In this document: piece by piece, positions 1 through 8,440 of the stretch
Layout of the letters: each line of letters begins with the position of its first letter
How positions within the stretch are numbered: position 1 is the first letter of the stretch
NCBI RefSeq assembly: GCF_001519075.1
Contig: NZ_KQ954244.1
Coordinates: 1,967,090 to 2,031,089 of the forward strand
Direction: 5' to 3'
Source of the DNA: Novosphingobium fuchskuhlense
Lineage (GTDB): Bacteria; Pseudomonadota; Alphaproteobacteria; Sphingomonadales; Sphingomonadaceae
DNA: 64,000 bases
Made by a program: the position numbers and the translations under genes
Notes under the pieces: model-generated
Told to the model about the DNA's origin: nothing
Databases searched by the model: none
The model's input: only the letters and a program-made list of their open reading frames with translations

Positions 1-2
1 CG

Positions 3-1091
3 ATCGGCGCGGGTGCCGAGACAATCTATCAGGGTGACGGGGGGCATTTCGCCTGGACCGAGGAAGCGCGGCCGCTGGAAATGCAGATTGGCCATCTCGA
101 GGGCCTGCGGGCGCTTTTCTCCGCGCCTCTGCAGATTGGTCATCACACGTTTGACACCACTATTCATTTCGGGCTGGACCGCAACGAAGGCCTCGACACG
201 CTCACGCGTGTCAATTCGGCACTGGCCAGTGCCAATGAAGCGCTTGGCAATGGCCGGGCGATTGAACTCTTCGAGGCGAATCGCCTTGCCGAAGCGCCTT
301 GGGAGCTGTCGCTTCACGCGCGCATCGACGAAGGCCTGCGCAATGGGGATATCTGGCTGGCATTCCAGCCTCAATGGAGCCTGGCCGATCAGAGGATCTA
401 TGGTGCCGAGGCCCTGATTCGCTGGAACCATCCAACCCGCGGTGCCATAAGTCCGGATGCGTTCATCCTGCAGGCCGAGCGTGCCGGCCGGATCGATGCC
501 CTGACGTACTGGGTGCTCGAGGAGGCGATCACGGCAGCGCTCAAGCTGAATGCCTATGGCCACCGCTTCCTCATGAGCATCAACCTTTCGGCCCAGATGG
601 TCGACAAGCCTGATCTTGTGCCGAATATTGCGGAGATCGTCGCTCGTCGCGGCATCGACCCGTCGCTCCTGACGGTGGAGATCACGGAAACGTCGGGTGT
701 CCGAAATCGACCGGCGGCTTGCCACAACCTCAGCCAGCTGCGCAGTATGGGCTTCCGGCTTTCCATTGACGATTTTGGAACGGGCGAGGCGAGCCTTGCC
801 TATCTGGCGGACTTGCCGAGCGATGAACTCAAGCTCGACAGGCGCTTCGTTTCGCGCGTCACCACGAGCCCGCGGGACCATGCAATTGTGAGCAGCACAA
901 TTGCGCTAGCCCATGCCCTCAACCAGCAGGTCGTCGCCGAGGGCGTGGAAGATCAGGCGACGCTGCTGGCACTGCGCGATCTCGGCTGTGACTTCGCGCA
1001 GGGCTTCCACCTTGGCCGTCCCCAGGCTTTTCCGGCATTTTGCGCGATGTTTGAGCAATCGCAGAAGAGCAACCAAACTCGCAGCATTTAG
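3..1091 (+). CDS. EAL-domain c-di-GMP phosphodiesterase, 5' end outside the window
   Basis: The reading frame is open to the left edge, so the start is missing. The first roughly 100 visible residues look like the end of a degenerate GGDEF-type domain. The rest is an EAL domain that would hydrolyse c-di-GMP to pGpG. Visible signatures are EALIRW, the metal-site segment ending in ITET, IDDFGTGEASL, the KLD motif, VAEGVED and the closing GCDFAQGFHLGRP. The metal and catalytic residues therefore seem present, so active phosphodiesterase is more likely than a pure sensor. The N-terminal sensor part cannot be seen. A strong terminator and a very small ORF lie downstream. Confidence 0.9.
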   Translation: MGAGAETIYQGDGGHFAWTEEARPLEMQIGHLEGLRALFSAPLQIGHHTFDTTIHFGLDRNEGLDTLTRVNSALASANEALGNGRAIELFEANRLAEAPWELSLHARIDEGLRNGDIWLAFQPQWSLADQRIYGAEALIRWNHPTRGAISPDAFILQAERAGRIDALTYWVLEEAITAALKLNAYGHRFLMSINLSAQMVDKPDLVPNIAEIVARRGIDPSLLTVEITETSGVRNRPAACHNLSQLRSMGFRLSIDDFGTGEASLAYLADLPSDELKLDRRFVSRVTTSPRDHAIVSSTIALAHALNQQVVAEGVEDQATLLALRDLGCDFAQGFHLGRPQAFPAFCAMFEQSQKSNQTRSI

Positions 1092-1097
1092 AACTTG

Positions 1098-1105
1098 TTA
1101 ACCAT
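1098..1105 (+). promoter_or_regulatory. Possible CtrA half-site
   Basis: TTAACCAT begins 7 bases after the EAL gene stop. It matches the short half-site bound by the alphaproteobacterial cell-cycle regulator CtrA. No second half at the standard spacing is clear, so this is tentative. Confidence 0.3.
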
Positions 1106-1154
1106 GAATGGGAATGGTAAACGAATCTCCAGAAACGTTCTGGGGAGCCATCCA

Positions 1155-1187
1155 ATGTGGTACATTCTTTTCCGCCGCTTCCTGTAA
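1155..1187 (+). CDS. Possible 10-residue mini-ORF before a terminator
   Basis: An ATG follows a good Shine-Dalgarno (GGGGAG, 7-8 bases upstream) and encodes MWYILFRRFL before TAA. About 25 bases later comes a strong intrinsic terminator. The layout (possible CtrA half-site, ribosome site, tiny ORF, terminator) could be a short transcript with a hydrophobic and basic micropeptide, or a leader. Chance occurrence is quite possible, because ten codons carry little coding signal. Confidence 0.25.
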   Translation: MWYILFRRFL

Positions 1188-1207
1188 TCACTGGAAGTGT
1201 CCAGCTT

Positions 1208-1245
1208 TAAAAAGGGCTTGAAACCTTTGTTTCAGGCCCTTTTTT
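1208..1245 (+). terminator. Rho-independent terminator
   Basis: An 11-bp stem (GGGCTTGAAAC at 1214-1224 with GTTTCAGGCCC at 1229-1239, one G-T pair) has a CTTT loop and is followed by six Ts. It ends the EAL gene transcript or a short transcript starting after it. Confidence 0.85.
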
Positions 1246-1479
1246 GCGTCTGGATGCGGGGGTGAGCGAGATGGCAAGACGCGGAACCATGCGGTCCTCC
1301 ACACCGGCAAGCGCAGCCATGGCGGGCGTCGATCATTAAGGTTTGACGGTGTCTGGCAGGCACCCCGAGATAGTGTTTCAGCCAAGAGCACTCGAGAGGG
1401 CGGCTACTCTGGCGACGGCTCGAAACCTGGTATCAGTTTCTCTCACCTCGGTCCGCAGCGTTCCGGCAGTCGCGCCAGA
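1246..1479. other. Intergenic, nothing recognised
   Basis: About 230 bases lie between the terminator and the zapE stop. I see no convincing ORF, RNA gene or repeat here. Confidence 0.5.
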
Positions 1480-2598
1480 TCAAGTCTCGCCATGCCCCAG
1501 CGCGAGATAGTCCAGGCTCTGCATCTCGATCAGTCTGCTGACCGTGCGCTCGAACTCGAAGCGGCCGTCGCCGGCCGGATAGAGGTCCGCCGGCTCCGCA
1601 TCGGCTGTCGCGATCAGGTTCACCTTGTGCTCGTATAGCGCATCGATGAGCGTGACGAAGCGCGCGGCCTCGTTGCGTTGGTCCGGGCCGAGGCGCGGAA
1701 TGCCGACAAGGATCACGGTGTGATAGTTCCGCGCAATGGCGAGGTAGTCCGCCGCGCCGCGCGCCTCGCCGCACAGGCGCTTGAAGCTGAATACGGCGAC
1801 GCCCTTGAGGCTCTTGGGCACGTGCAAGGTCCGCCCGCCGCCGAGATCGAGCGAGCCGGTCGGCACGTGGACACTGTCCTCTGGCGGGTAGTCCGTCATG
1901 CGGAAGAAGGCTTCGCGCACGGCCGCGGTCGCCGCGGGACCATTGGGGACGTGCCAGGTGTTCACGCCCTGCATACGCACCATGCGATAGTCGGTCGGGC
2001 CGTTGAGCGCGACGACGTCCAGCCGGTTTTCGATCAAGGCGATGAAGGGGAGGAAGTGCTCGCGGTTGAGCCCGTCCTTGTAGAGTTCCTGCGGCGCGCG
2101 GTTCGAGGTGGTGACGACGGTAACGCCCAGATCGGCAATCAGCGCGGTGAACAGGCGGCCCATGATCATCGCATCGGCGCTGTTGTTCACGACCATCTCG
2201 TCAAAGGCGAGCACCTGCGCTTCGGCGGCTATGGCCGCAGCGACGGGGGGAATGGGGTCGCCGCGTTCCTTCTGCCGCTCCACGCGCAGGCGGGCATGGA
2301 CGTCGAGCATGAACTCGTGGAAGTGCGCGCGGCGCTTGGGACCTGCCTCCAGCGTATCGTGGAACAGGTCCATGAGCATCGACTTCCCGCGCCCGACGCC
2401 GCCCCACATATAGAGCCCGCGGGGGCTGGCGGGCGGCTTGCTGCCGAGCAGGCGGCCGACAAGGCCGGGCTTGGGGGCAGGGCGCTCCAGTTCGTGTTGC
2501 AGGGCTTCCAGTCGGGCGGCGGCGGCGGCCTGTTCGGGATCGGGCTTCAGTTCGCCAGCCGCGACCAGTGCGGCGTAGCGGTCCGCCAGACCGCTCAT
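1480..2598 (-). CDS. zapE: ZapE / AFG1-like ATPase
   Basis: This 372-residue protein is a P-loop ATPase of the AFG1/ZapE family. In E. coli ZapE associates with the constricting Z-ring late in division; mitochondrial relatives act in protein quality control. Walker A GGVGRGKS is at about residues 66-73 and the Walker B acidic pair (AFDEM) at about 133-134. The family segments HFHEFMLDVH and VTTSNRAPQELYKDGLNRE are present. The start overlaps the stop of the upstream thioesterase gene in an ATGA arrangement, so the two are probably translationally coupled. Confidence 0.92.
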   Translation of the reverse strand: MSGLADRYAALVAAGELKPDPEQAAAAARLEALQHELERPAPKPGLVGRLLGSKPPASPRGLYMWGGVGRGKSMLMDLFHDTLEAGPKRRAHFHEFMLDVHARLRVERQKERGDPIPPVAAAIAAEAQVLAFDEMVVNNSADAMIMGRLFTALIADLGVTVVTTSNRAPQELYKDGLNREHFLPFIALIENRLDVVALNGPTDYRMVRMQGVNTWHVPNGPAATAAVREAFFRMTDYPPEDSVHVPTGSLDLGGGRTLHVPKSLKGVAVFSFKRLCGEARGAADYLAIARNYHTVILVGIPRLGPDQRNEAARFVTLIDALYEHKVNLIATADAEPADLYPAGDGRFEFERTVSRLIEMQSLDYLALGHGET

Positions 2599-3065
2599 CG
2601 TGACGAGGGCTTGCGCACGGTTCCGTTGAAGGCCGCGACGAGGTGGTCTTCCTGCACCACCGTGCCGCGCAGGAACAGCAGGCGGCGGGTTTCGCGCAGG
2701 ACCTCCACCACGGCATCGAGCGGCTGGCCGACGATGCCAGCGCCGATGAACTGGGTGGAGAGATCGAGCGTGACCGAGCCGGCGGCATCGCCATCGATCG
2801 CGTGGCGCATGCAGGCGAACAACGATACGTCGATCAGCGAGAGCGTGATCCCGCCGTGAACGGCATCGAGCAGGTTGCTGTGGCGGCGCTCAGGGAACAT
2901 GCGCAGGCGCACCGCAGGGCCGCCGCCCGGGAGGTCTTCCCGCCGGACCAGCAATTTGCCCATGACAAAGGCATTGAACCGGTCCTGATCCTTCAGGTCC
3001 CAGGTATACCAGCCGGGATGGTCCGCCGAGGGACCATAGGTGAAGGCGGCGTTGTCGACGGACAT
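2595..3065 (-). CDS. PaaI-family acyl-CoA thioesterase (hot-dog fold)
   Basis: This is a 156-residue hot-dog-fold protein. The typical segment LLDAVHGGITLSLIDVSLFACMR contains the VHGG motif of the PaaI/YbgC-type thioesterases that hydrolyse acyl-CoA esters. The ATG at 3065 was chosen over an upstream in-frame ATG at 3137 because the longer form would overlap sdhB and adds only low-complexity basic sequence. It starts 25 bases after the sdhB stop and overlaps zapE by 4 bases, so sdhB, this gene and zapE look like one transcription unit. The substrate is unknown. Confidence 0.85.
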   Translation of the reverse strand: MSVDNAAFTYGPSADHPGWYTWDLKDQDRFNAFVMGKLLVRREDLPGGGPAVRLRMFPERRHSNLLDAVHGGITLSLIDVSLFACMRHAIDGDAAGSVTLDLSTQFIGAGIVGQPLDAVVEVLRETRRLLFLRGTVVQEDHLVAAFNGTVRKPSSR

Positions 3066-3090
3066 GGCAGGTGGCGGCTGAGCACCCGCC

Positions 3091-3873
3091 TCAGAGCGAG
3101 CGCTCGACCTGCATCTTCTTGATTTCAGCGATCGCACGCGCCGGCGAAAGGCCCTTCGGGCAGACGTTGGCGCAGTTCATGATCGTGTGGCAGCGATAGA
3201 GACGGAAGGGATCTTCCAACTCGTCGAGGCGTTCGCCGGTCATCTCGTCGCGGCTGTCGGCCAGCCAGCGATAGGCCTGGAGCAGAATGGCGGGGCCGAG
3301 GAACTTGTCGGAATTCCACCAGTAGCTGGGGCACGAGGTGCTGCAGCAGGCGCACAGGATGCACTCGTACAGGCCATCGAGCTTTTCGCGCTGCTCCGGG
3401 CTCTGCAGGCGTTCCTTGCCCGAAGGCGTGGGCGAGACTGTCTGCAGCCAGGGGCGAATCGAGGCGTACTGCGCATAGAAGTGGGTGAAATCGGGAACGA
3501 GATCCTTGATCACTTCCATGTGGGGCAGCGGCGTGATCTTGATCTCGCCCTTGAGGTCCGCGATCGCGGTGGTGCAGGCAAGGCCGTTGCGACCGTTGAG
3601 ATTCATCGCGCACGAGCCGCAGATGCCTTCGCGGCACGACCGGCGGAAGGTCAGCGTCGGATCCTGCTCGCCCTTCATCTTGATGAGCGCATCCAGCACC
3701 ATCGGGCCGCACTGGTCGAGATCGATCTCGAAGGTATCGTAGCGGGGATTCTCCCCGCTATCGGGATCGTAGCGATAGACCTTGAACTTCTGGATCCGGC
3801 CCTGGGTGGCGGCAGGGAAATGCCGTGACTTGCCATTGACCTTGGAATTCTTCGGAAGCGTGAAGGTCGCCAT
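3091..3873 (-). CDS. sdhB: Succinate dehydrogenase iron-sulfur subunit
   Basis: SdhB (260 residues) passes electrons from the flavin of SdhA to ubiquinone through three Fe-S clusters in complex II. The [2Fe-2S] ligands are C80, C85, C88 and C100. The [4Fe-4S] cysteines are in CILCACC (171-177). The [3Fe-4S] segment [11 protein letters not shown] is at 228-238. The ATG at 3873 sits behind a GAGAGAGA-type ribosome site, and the longer in-frame extension is not SdhB-like. sdhC, sdhD and sdhA are absent here. The gene behind it on the same strand is a pilin with its own terminator, so sdhB is separated from the rest of complex II. Confidence 0.96.
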   Translation of the reverse strand: MATFTLPKNSKVNGKSRHFPAATQGRIQKFKVYRYDPDSGENPRYDTFEIDLDQCGPMVLDALIKMKGEQDPTLTFRRSCREGICGSCAMNLNGRNGLACTTAIADLKGEIKITPLPHMEVIKDLVPDFTHFYAQYASIRPWLQTVSPTPSGKERLQSPEQREKLDGLYECILCACCSTSCPSYWWNSDKFLGPAILLQAYRWLADSRDEMTGERLDELEDPFRLYRCHTIMNCANVCPKGLSPARAIAEIKKMQVERSL

Positions 3874-4011
3874 CGCGCCGTCTCTCTCTGATCTGGTTCG
3901 AAAAATCGGTTCGACAGTCCTTAGCGAAACCGTGGCGGCGGGCAAGAGGGGAGGGTGGCAAACCGGCCTACCCAAGGTGACAGGTCGGGGTGAAAGCCAA
4001 TCTTCCATTCC

Positions 4012-4048
4012 CAAACGAAAGGGGCGGGGAACCGAAGTTCCCCGCCCC
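4012..4048 (-). terminator. Terminator after the Flp pilin
   Basis: A perfect 12-bp GC stem (4021-4032 with 4037-4048) has a four-base loop. On the minus strand it is followed by TTTCGTTT. It separates pilin transcription from sdhB. Confidence 0.75.
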
Positions 4049-4073
4049 CGAACGTTGCGCTTGCGCGAAGCTC

Positions 4074-4256
4074 TTAGAGCTTGCCGTCCGAAGCGTTGTT
4101 CATCTGGGTCGAAACCAGGTTGAACGTGTTCGACAGCGAGTTGCCGAGCGCGCCCATGGCGGTGATGGCGGCAACAGCGATCAGAGCGGCGATCAGACCG
4201 TATTCGATGGCGGTCGCGCCTTCTTCGTTAGCGAGCAGGTTCTTGAAAAGCGTCAT
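4074..4256 (-). CDS. Flp/Fap-type class IVb pilin
   Basis: This 60-residue prepilin has a short basic leader ending in NEEG, then [18 protein letters not shown]. That is the Flp pilin hallmark: cleavage after G13, E18 at mature position +5, and a long hydrophobic helix for pilus assembly. The ATG at 4256 has a perfect AGGAG ribosome site. An in-frame upstream start would spoil the leader. No tad/cpa assembly genes are next to it, so the machinery is elsewhere. The A24 prepilin peptidase at 21558-22307 is a candidate for processing it. Confidence 0.92.
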   Translation of the reverse strand: MTLFKNLLANEEGATAIEYGLIAALIAVAAITAMGALGNSLSNTFNLVSTQMNNASDGKL

Positions 4257-4561
4257 GTTCGATCTCCTGAGTTGGCGCCCCACGCGCCACTCACCCCTCG
4301 TGTCTTCCGTGGTGAGCAAGGACTTATCTACGCACAACCTGCTAAAAAACCCCTAACGCGCTGTACCCTTCCGAAACGGGTTTCGTGAAAAAATCTGTCT
4401 ATTAAACAGATATATAGAAGGCTTGCTAACGGCCAATTTGGCCTGCAACGATCTGCCGCGGCAAAATATTCGTTTCCAGAAATCCCTGTTTTCCTGTGCT
4501 TGTCGGCCTGCGTCGGGGCGTGCAAGATCAGCGCCGAACGGGCGAGGAAAGGGCATCGGCA
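4257..4561. other. Divergent pilin/methyltransferase intergenic region
   Basis: About 305 AT-rich bases lie between divergent genes. On the minus strand a hairpin followed by a T run lies at 4388-4411 (separate entry). A weak promoter-like pair, TTGGCC and TATATC about 16 bases apart, lies just upstream of it (about 4411-4438). No coding sequence is supported. Confidence 0.4.
4388..4411 (-). terminator. Small terminator-like hairpin upstream of the pilin
   Basis: ATCTGT (4393-4398) pairs with ACAGAT (4406-4411) around a seven-base loop, and on the minus strand the hairpin is followed by six Ts. It lies about 130 bases upstream of the pilin start. It could attenuate pilin transcription or block antisense read-through. 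Confidence 0.4.
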
Positions 4562-5194
4562 ATGGGCTTCAAAGCGTTCTGGGATCGGCACATGGTCCCG
4601 CGCCTGATCCGCACCTGCTGCGGTGCCGAGGCGATTATGGAACTGCGCGGGCAGGTGGTGCCCCAGGCGCGCGGCGCGGTGTTCGAGATCGGCTGCGGCG
4701 GCGGCTATAACCAGCAGTTCTACGACACGCAGGCGGTGAGCAGTTTCGCCGGCATCGATCCATCCGACAAGCTGCTCGATTTTGCACGGGCCGAAGCGGC
4801 GAAAAAGGGCTGGGCGGCAGACATCCGCCATGGCGTGGGCGAGGCGATTCCCTTCGCCAGCGAGAGCTTCGATACGGTGGTGTGCACCTACACGCTGTGT
4901 TCGGTGGAAGACCCGCAGCGCGTGCTTTCGGAGCTGCGCCGAATCCTGAAGCCGGGCGGGCAACTCCTGTTCCTCGAACACGGCAGCGCGCCCGATCTGG
5001 ACGTGCAGCGCTGGCAGCAGCGGATCGAGCCCTTCTGGAAGCCGATTGCCGGCGGTTGCCACCTGACCCGGCCTGTCACCGCCGCTGTGCGCCATGCCGG
5101 GTTCGACGTGGCGCCGATCGGGAAGGGCTATCTGCCCGGCAATCCGCGCTGGGCCGCGTGGATGGAATGGGGCTCCGCAACGCGTCTCGCCTGA
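4562..5194 (+). CDS. Class I SAM-dependent methyltransferase (UbiE/Methyltransf_11 type)
   Basis: This 210-residue soluble methyltransferase has motif I EIGCGGGYN, which binds SAM. A motif II-like acidic residue is in GIDPSDK, and motif III is in LKPGGQLLFLEHG. The LFLEHG segment resembles small phospholipid or quinone methyltransferases, but the substrate cannot be set. The ATG at 4562 has GAGGAAAGGG upstream. It is alone between a divergent pilin and a convergent rne. Confidence 0.85.
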   Translation: MGFKAFWDRHMVPRLIRTCCGAEAIMELRGQVVPQARGAVFEIGCGGGYNQQFYDTQAVSSFAGIDPSDKLLDFARAEAAKKGWAADIRHGVGEAIPFASESFDTVVCTYTLCSVEDPQRVLSELRRILKPGGQLLFLEHGSAPDLDVQRWQQRIEPFWKPIAGGCHLTRPVTAAVRHAGFDVAPIGKGYLPGNPRWAAWMEWGSATRLA

Positions 5195-5215
5195 AACGAC
5201 GCAGCGCCCCAAACG

Positions 5216-5253
5216 AAAGGCCCTCCCCGGCGTGGATGCCGGGGAGGGCCTTT
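5216..5253. terminator. Bidirectional terminator between methyltransferase and rne
   Basis: A perfect 16-bp stem (5216-5231 with 5238-5253) has a six-base loop. Terminal A and T triplets serve both strands. It lies between the convergent stops. Confidence 0.85.
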
Positions 5254-5279
5254 CTGTTACCGGCTCTGAACGTTCCCGA

Positions 5280-8108
5280 TCAGGCGCCGAAGGTGCGCTG
5301 CCACCAACCGCGACGCGGCTCGCCCGGCTTGTCGCTGGCCGGAGCATCGGCGGCTGCCGGGGCTGCGGCAGGGGCTTCCGGTGCGGCTTCCGGCGCGGCC
5401 TCTGCGACAGGGGCGTCCTCTGCGGTTTCGGGTGCAGGTGCCGCAGGTGCTTCCGGCTCGGATGCGTCGCTCTTCTTGCGGCGCACGCGCTTTGGCTTGG
5501 CGGGAGCTTCCGCTGCCGCTTCTTCCGCGGGGGCAGGCACAGGTGCCTGCGCTGCAGCCTCGACTGCCGGCGCTTCCGCTTCGGTGGCATCGGCTTTCTT
5601 GCGGCGCGTGCGCTTGGGTTTGGCGGGGGCTTCAGCCTCGGCTTCGACCACAACTGCTTCCTGCTCCGGCGCTGCTTCGGCCGCAGGCGCTTCAGCCTCG
5701 GCTTCTACCGGCTCGGCATCCGCCTTGCGGCGGCGCGAACGACGCGGCTTGGCGGGGGCTTCCTCGGCAGCTTCAACGGGTGCCGGTGCTTCGACAGCCT
5801 CGGCAGCGCTGTCTGCAGGGCCATCGCTGCTGTCTGCGTCGTCGCTTTGGCCGTCATCACCCTGGGCATCGCCGCTCTGGGCTTCGCCGTCACCGCGGCC
5901 ACCGCGCCGACGACGACCACGACGGCGGCGCTTGCGCGGCCCTCGTTCGTCGTTGCGATCTTCGTTGCGGTCGTCCGCGCGCTCGCCGCTTTCGCCGCGT
6001 TCGCCGTCATCGTCGCCTTCGTCGTCACCATCGGCTTCGGCGGTCTCGCCTTCATGCCCGGCTGACTGGGCGATCTCGTTGCCATCGCGGTCGCGGCCAC
6101 GGCCCCGGCGACGCTTGCGGCGCTTGCGGCGGCCGCCTTCGCCGTCACCGTCCTCGCGCTCGCGGCGCTCACCACGCGGCTCGTCCTGCTCTTCGGCTTC
6201 TTCCTCGTCGGCGTAATCGTCTTCGACGTCGGTGTCGTCTTCAGGCTCGATGATCGGCTCGAAGCGTGGCACGAACGAGGGCTTGGGCCCGCGCGAGGCG
6301 ACGCGCATCTTGGCGCCCTCGTTCTCGCCTTCGGGAATGACTTCTACAGTCACGCCATAGCGATGCTCGATCTCGGCCAGATCGGCACGCTTGGCATTCA
6401 GCACGTAGATCGCCGCTTCCTGGCTGGCATAGAGCGTGATGATCGTGCCCTTGCCCTTGGCGGCTTCGTCCTCGATCATGCGCAGCGCCGAAAGGCCGGC
6501 CGACGAAGCCGTGCGCACCAGGCCCGAACCATCGCAGTGCGGGCAGGCGCGGGTGGTGGCTTCGAGCACGCCGGTGCGCAGGCGCTGGCGGCTCATTTCC
6601 ATCAGGCCGAAGCCCGAGATGCGGCCGACCTGGATGCGGGCACGGTCGTTCTTGAGCGCGTCCTTCATGGCCTTTTCGACCTTGCGGACGTTCGAGCCGT
6701 ATTCCATGTCGATGAAGTCGATCACGACAAGGCCGGCCATGTCGCGCAGGCGCAGCTGGCGGGCGATTTCGCGCGCGGCTTCAAGGTTGGTGGCAACCGC
6801 GGTCTGCTCGATGCCATGCTCCTTGGTGGAGCGGCCCGAGTTGATATCGATCGAGACAAGCGCTTCGGTCGGGTTGATCACGAGGTAGCCGCCGCTCTTC
6901 AGCTGAACGACCGGATCGTACATCGCGGTGAGTTGATCCTCTGCCCCATAGCGCTGGAACAGCGGCACCGGATCGACATACTGCCGCACGCGCTTGGCGT
7001 GGCTGGGCATCAGGAGCTTCATGAAGTCCTTGGCGGCACGGTAGCCGTGCTCGCCCTCGACCACCACTTCCTCGATGTCGCGGTTGTAGATGTCGCGGAT
7101 CGCCCGCTTGATGAGGTCGCTGTCCGAATGGATCAGCGCCGGTGCGGAGGACTTGAGCGTCCGTTCGCGGATCTCGTCCCACAGGCGGGCGAGATAGTCG
7201 AAGTCGCGCTTGATCTCGGGCTTGGTGCGCTGGAGGCCGGCGGTGCGCACGATGCAGCTCATCGTGCGGGGGAGTTCGAGCTCCGCCATGATCGACTTGA
7301 GGCGCTTGCGGTCGGCTGCCGAGCTGATCTTGCGGCTGATGCCGCCGCCGTGGCTCGAATTGGGCATGAGCACGCAGTAGCGGCCGGCAAGGCTGAGGTA
7401 GGTGGTGAGGGCAGCGCCCTTGTTGCCGCGCTCTTCCTTGACGACCTGAACGAGCAGCACCTGGCGGCGCTGGATCACGTCCTGGATCTTGTAGCGGCGG
7501 CGCAGCGCCATGCGGCGGGCGCGCAGATCATCGGCCTCGCGCGCCTGGGCGCGAGGGGCACGCTGGCGGCGCGGACGGCGCGAGCGGCCATCATCTTCGC
7601 CCTGCTCTTCACCCGCTTGCTCGCCGCTTTCGTCAGAGCCCTCGTCCTCGAAGCTGCTTTCGACGACGCCACCTTCGATCGTGGCGACATCATCCTTCTC
7701 GGAGGTATCGACTTCGGTGACGCCTTCGTAGTCGTACCGGTCGTCGCCGCCGTCCTCATCGTCGAGATCGTCGCCGTGCTCGGCTTCGTCGGCCGCACGC
7801 AGGGCGGCTTCTTCCTCGGCGTGGGCGGCTTCCTCGGCAAGGAGCGCCTCGCGGTCTTCCTTGGGAATCTGGTAATAGTCGGGATGGATTTCGCTGAAGG
7901 CGAGGAACCCGTGGCGATTGCCGCCGAAATCGACGAAGGCCGCCTGCAGCGACGGTTCGACCCGGGTTACCTTGGCAAGATAGATGTTGCCCTTGATCTG
8001 CTTGTGATCAGCAGATTCAAAATCGAACTCTTCAATCCGGTTGCCATTGAGCACCGCCACCCGGGTTTCTTCCTGGTGGCGCGCATCGATCAGCATGCGC
8101 GTTGTCAT
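5280..8108 (-). CDS. rne: Ribonuclease E/G
   Basis: This 942-residue endoribonuclease would be the scaffold of the RNA degradosome. The N-terminal S1 domain is split by an acidic, then basic, insertion at about residues 86-206. Catalytic metal-binding aspartates are D421 (SIDINSG) and D464 (VVIDFIDME). The Zn-link CPHC is at 522-525. The C-terminal half is low-complexity Ala/Glu/Pro-rich with Arg-rich patches and three modules of the type PAKPKRTRRKK. It ends RRGWWQRTFGA, like the GWW motif that binds PNPase in Caulobacter RNase E. The ATG has GGAG 8 bases upstream. A long upstream untranslated region suggests the autoregulation known for rne genes. Confidence 0.96.
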   Translation of the reverse strand: MTTRMLIDARHQEETRVAVLNGNRIEEFDFESADHKQIKGNIYLAKVTRVEPSLQAAFVDFGGNRHGFLAFSEIHPDYYQIPKEDREALLAEEAAHAEEEAALRAADEAEHGDDLDDEDGGDDRYDYEGVTEVDTSEKDDVATIEGGVVESSFEDEGSDESGEQAGEEQGEDDGRSRRPRRQRAPRAQAREADDLRARRMALRRRYKIQDVIQRRQVLLVQVVKEERGNKGAALTTYLSLAGRYCVLMPNSSHGGGISRKISSAADRKRLKSIMAELELPRTMSCIVRTAGLQRTKPEIKRDFDYLARLWDEIRERTLKSSAPALIHSDSDLIKRAIRDIYNRDIEEVVVEGEHGYRAAKDFMKLLMPSHAKRVRQYVDPVPLFQRYGAEDQLTAMYDPVVQLKSGGYLVINPTEALVSIDINSGRSTKEHGIEQTAVATNLEAAREIARQLRLRDMAGLVVIDFIDMEYGSNVRKVEKAMKDALKNDRARIQVGRISGFGLMEMSRQRLRTGVLEATTRACPHCDGSGLVRTASSAGLSALRMIEDEAAKGKGTIITLYASQEAAIYVLNAKRADLAEIEHRYGVTVEVIPEGENEGAKMRVASRGPKPSFVPRFEPIIEPEDDTDVEDDYADEEEAEEQDEPRGERREREDGDGEGGRRKRRKRRRGRGRDRDGNEIAQSAGHEGETAEADGDDEGDDDGERGESGERADDRNEDRNDERGPRKRRRRGRRRRGGRGDGEAQSGDAQGDDGQSDDADSSDGPADSAAEAVEAPAPVEAAEEAPAKPRRSRRRKADAEPVEAEAEAPAAEAAPEQEAVVVEAEAEAPAKPKRTRRKKADATEAEAPAVEAAAQAPVPAPAEEAAAEAPAKPKRVRRKKSDASEPEAPAAPAPETAEDAPVAEAAPEAAPEAPAAAPAAADAPASDKPGEPRRGWWQRTFGA
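5472..5760 (-). repeat. Three basic repeat modules in the RNase E tail
   Basis: Three copies of a segment reading roughly PAKP(K/R)R(T/V/S)RR(K/R)K lie at 5472-5507, 5596-5630 and 5721-5760, spaced about 125 bases apart. They are separated by Ala/Glu/Pro-rich spacers. They look like internally duplicated RNA-binding basic patches. Confidence 0.7.
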
Positions 8109-8440
8109 TATAAAGTCTCCAGCCGCGCGGCCACGGGGGTGAACCCGGGAACTGGGCGCGGTTCAATGTGAAAGCGCGATAGCCTTGCCCGCCGGTGCCG
8201 GCAGATGCCGGAGCCGGTGCGGGGCATTTCGCGAATGCGGATGTGCCGGTTTGCAGCGCTGGAAGGGCCGCTGTTGCGTGCCCGGTGCGCTCGCCGCCCG
8301 GCGGCGGTTGGTGCGTGTCTGCCCAGATGATGGTCCGTGGCGACTGGCACGGACCGATGCACGCCAAGCCCGCACGGGCCCCCATGGGGCTCCTCGGCTC
8401 GAACAGTGCACGGATTTGCATCAAGACATCAACCTCTGGT
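8109..8440 (-). promoter_or_regulatory. Probable long 5' untranslated region of rne
   Basis: No credible gene lies in the 330 bases upstream of rne on its strand. The sequence is rich in short inverted repeats, such as CCATGGGGGCCC and GCCGGTGCCGGC types. rne transcripts in several bacteria have long leaders that RNase E cleaves for feedback control. The exact 5' end cannot be set from sequence alone. Confidence 0.4.

Noticed and set aside
1678..2859. 393-codon rightward open frame
   Set aside because: It is antisense to zapE and the thioesterase, with basic, His/Arg/Ala-rich composition typical of shadow frames in GC-rich DNA.
8163..8424. Small leftward reading frames upstream of rne
   Set aside because: They have no ribosome site or family signature and lie in the probable rne leader.
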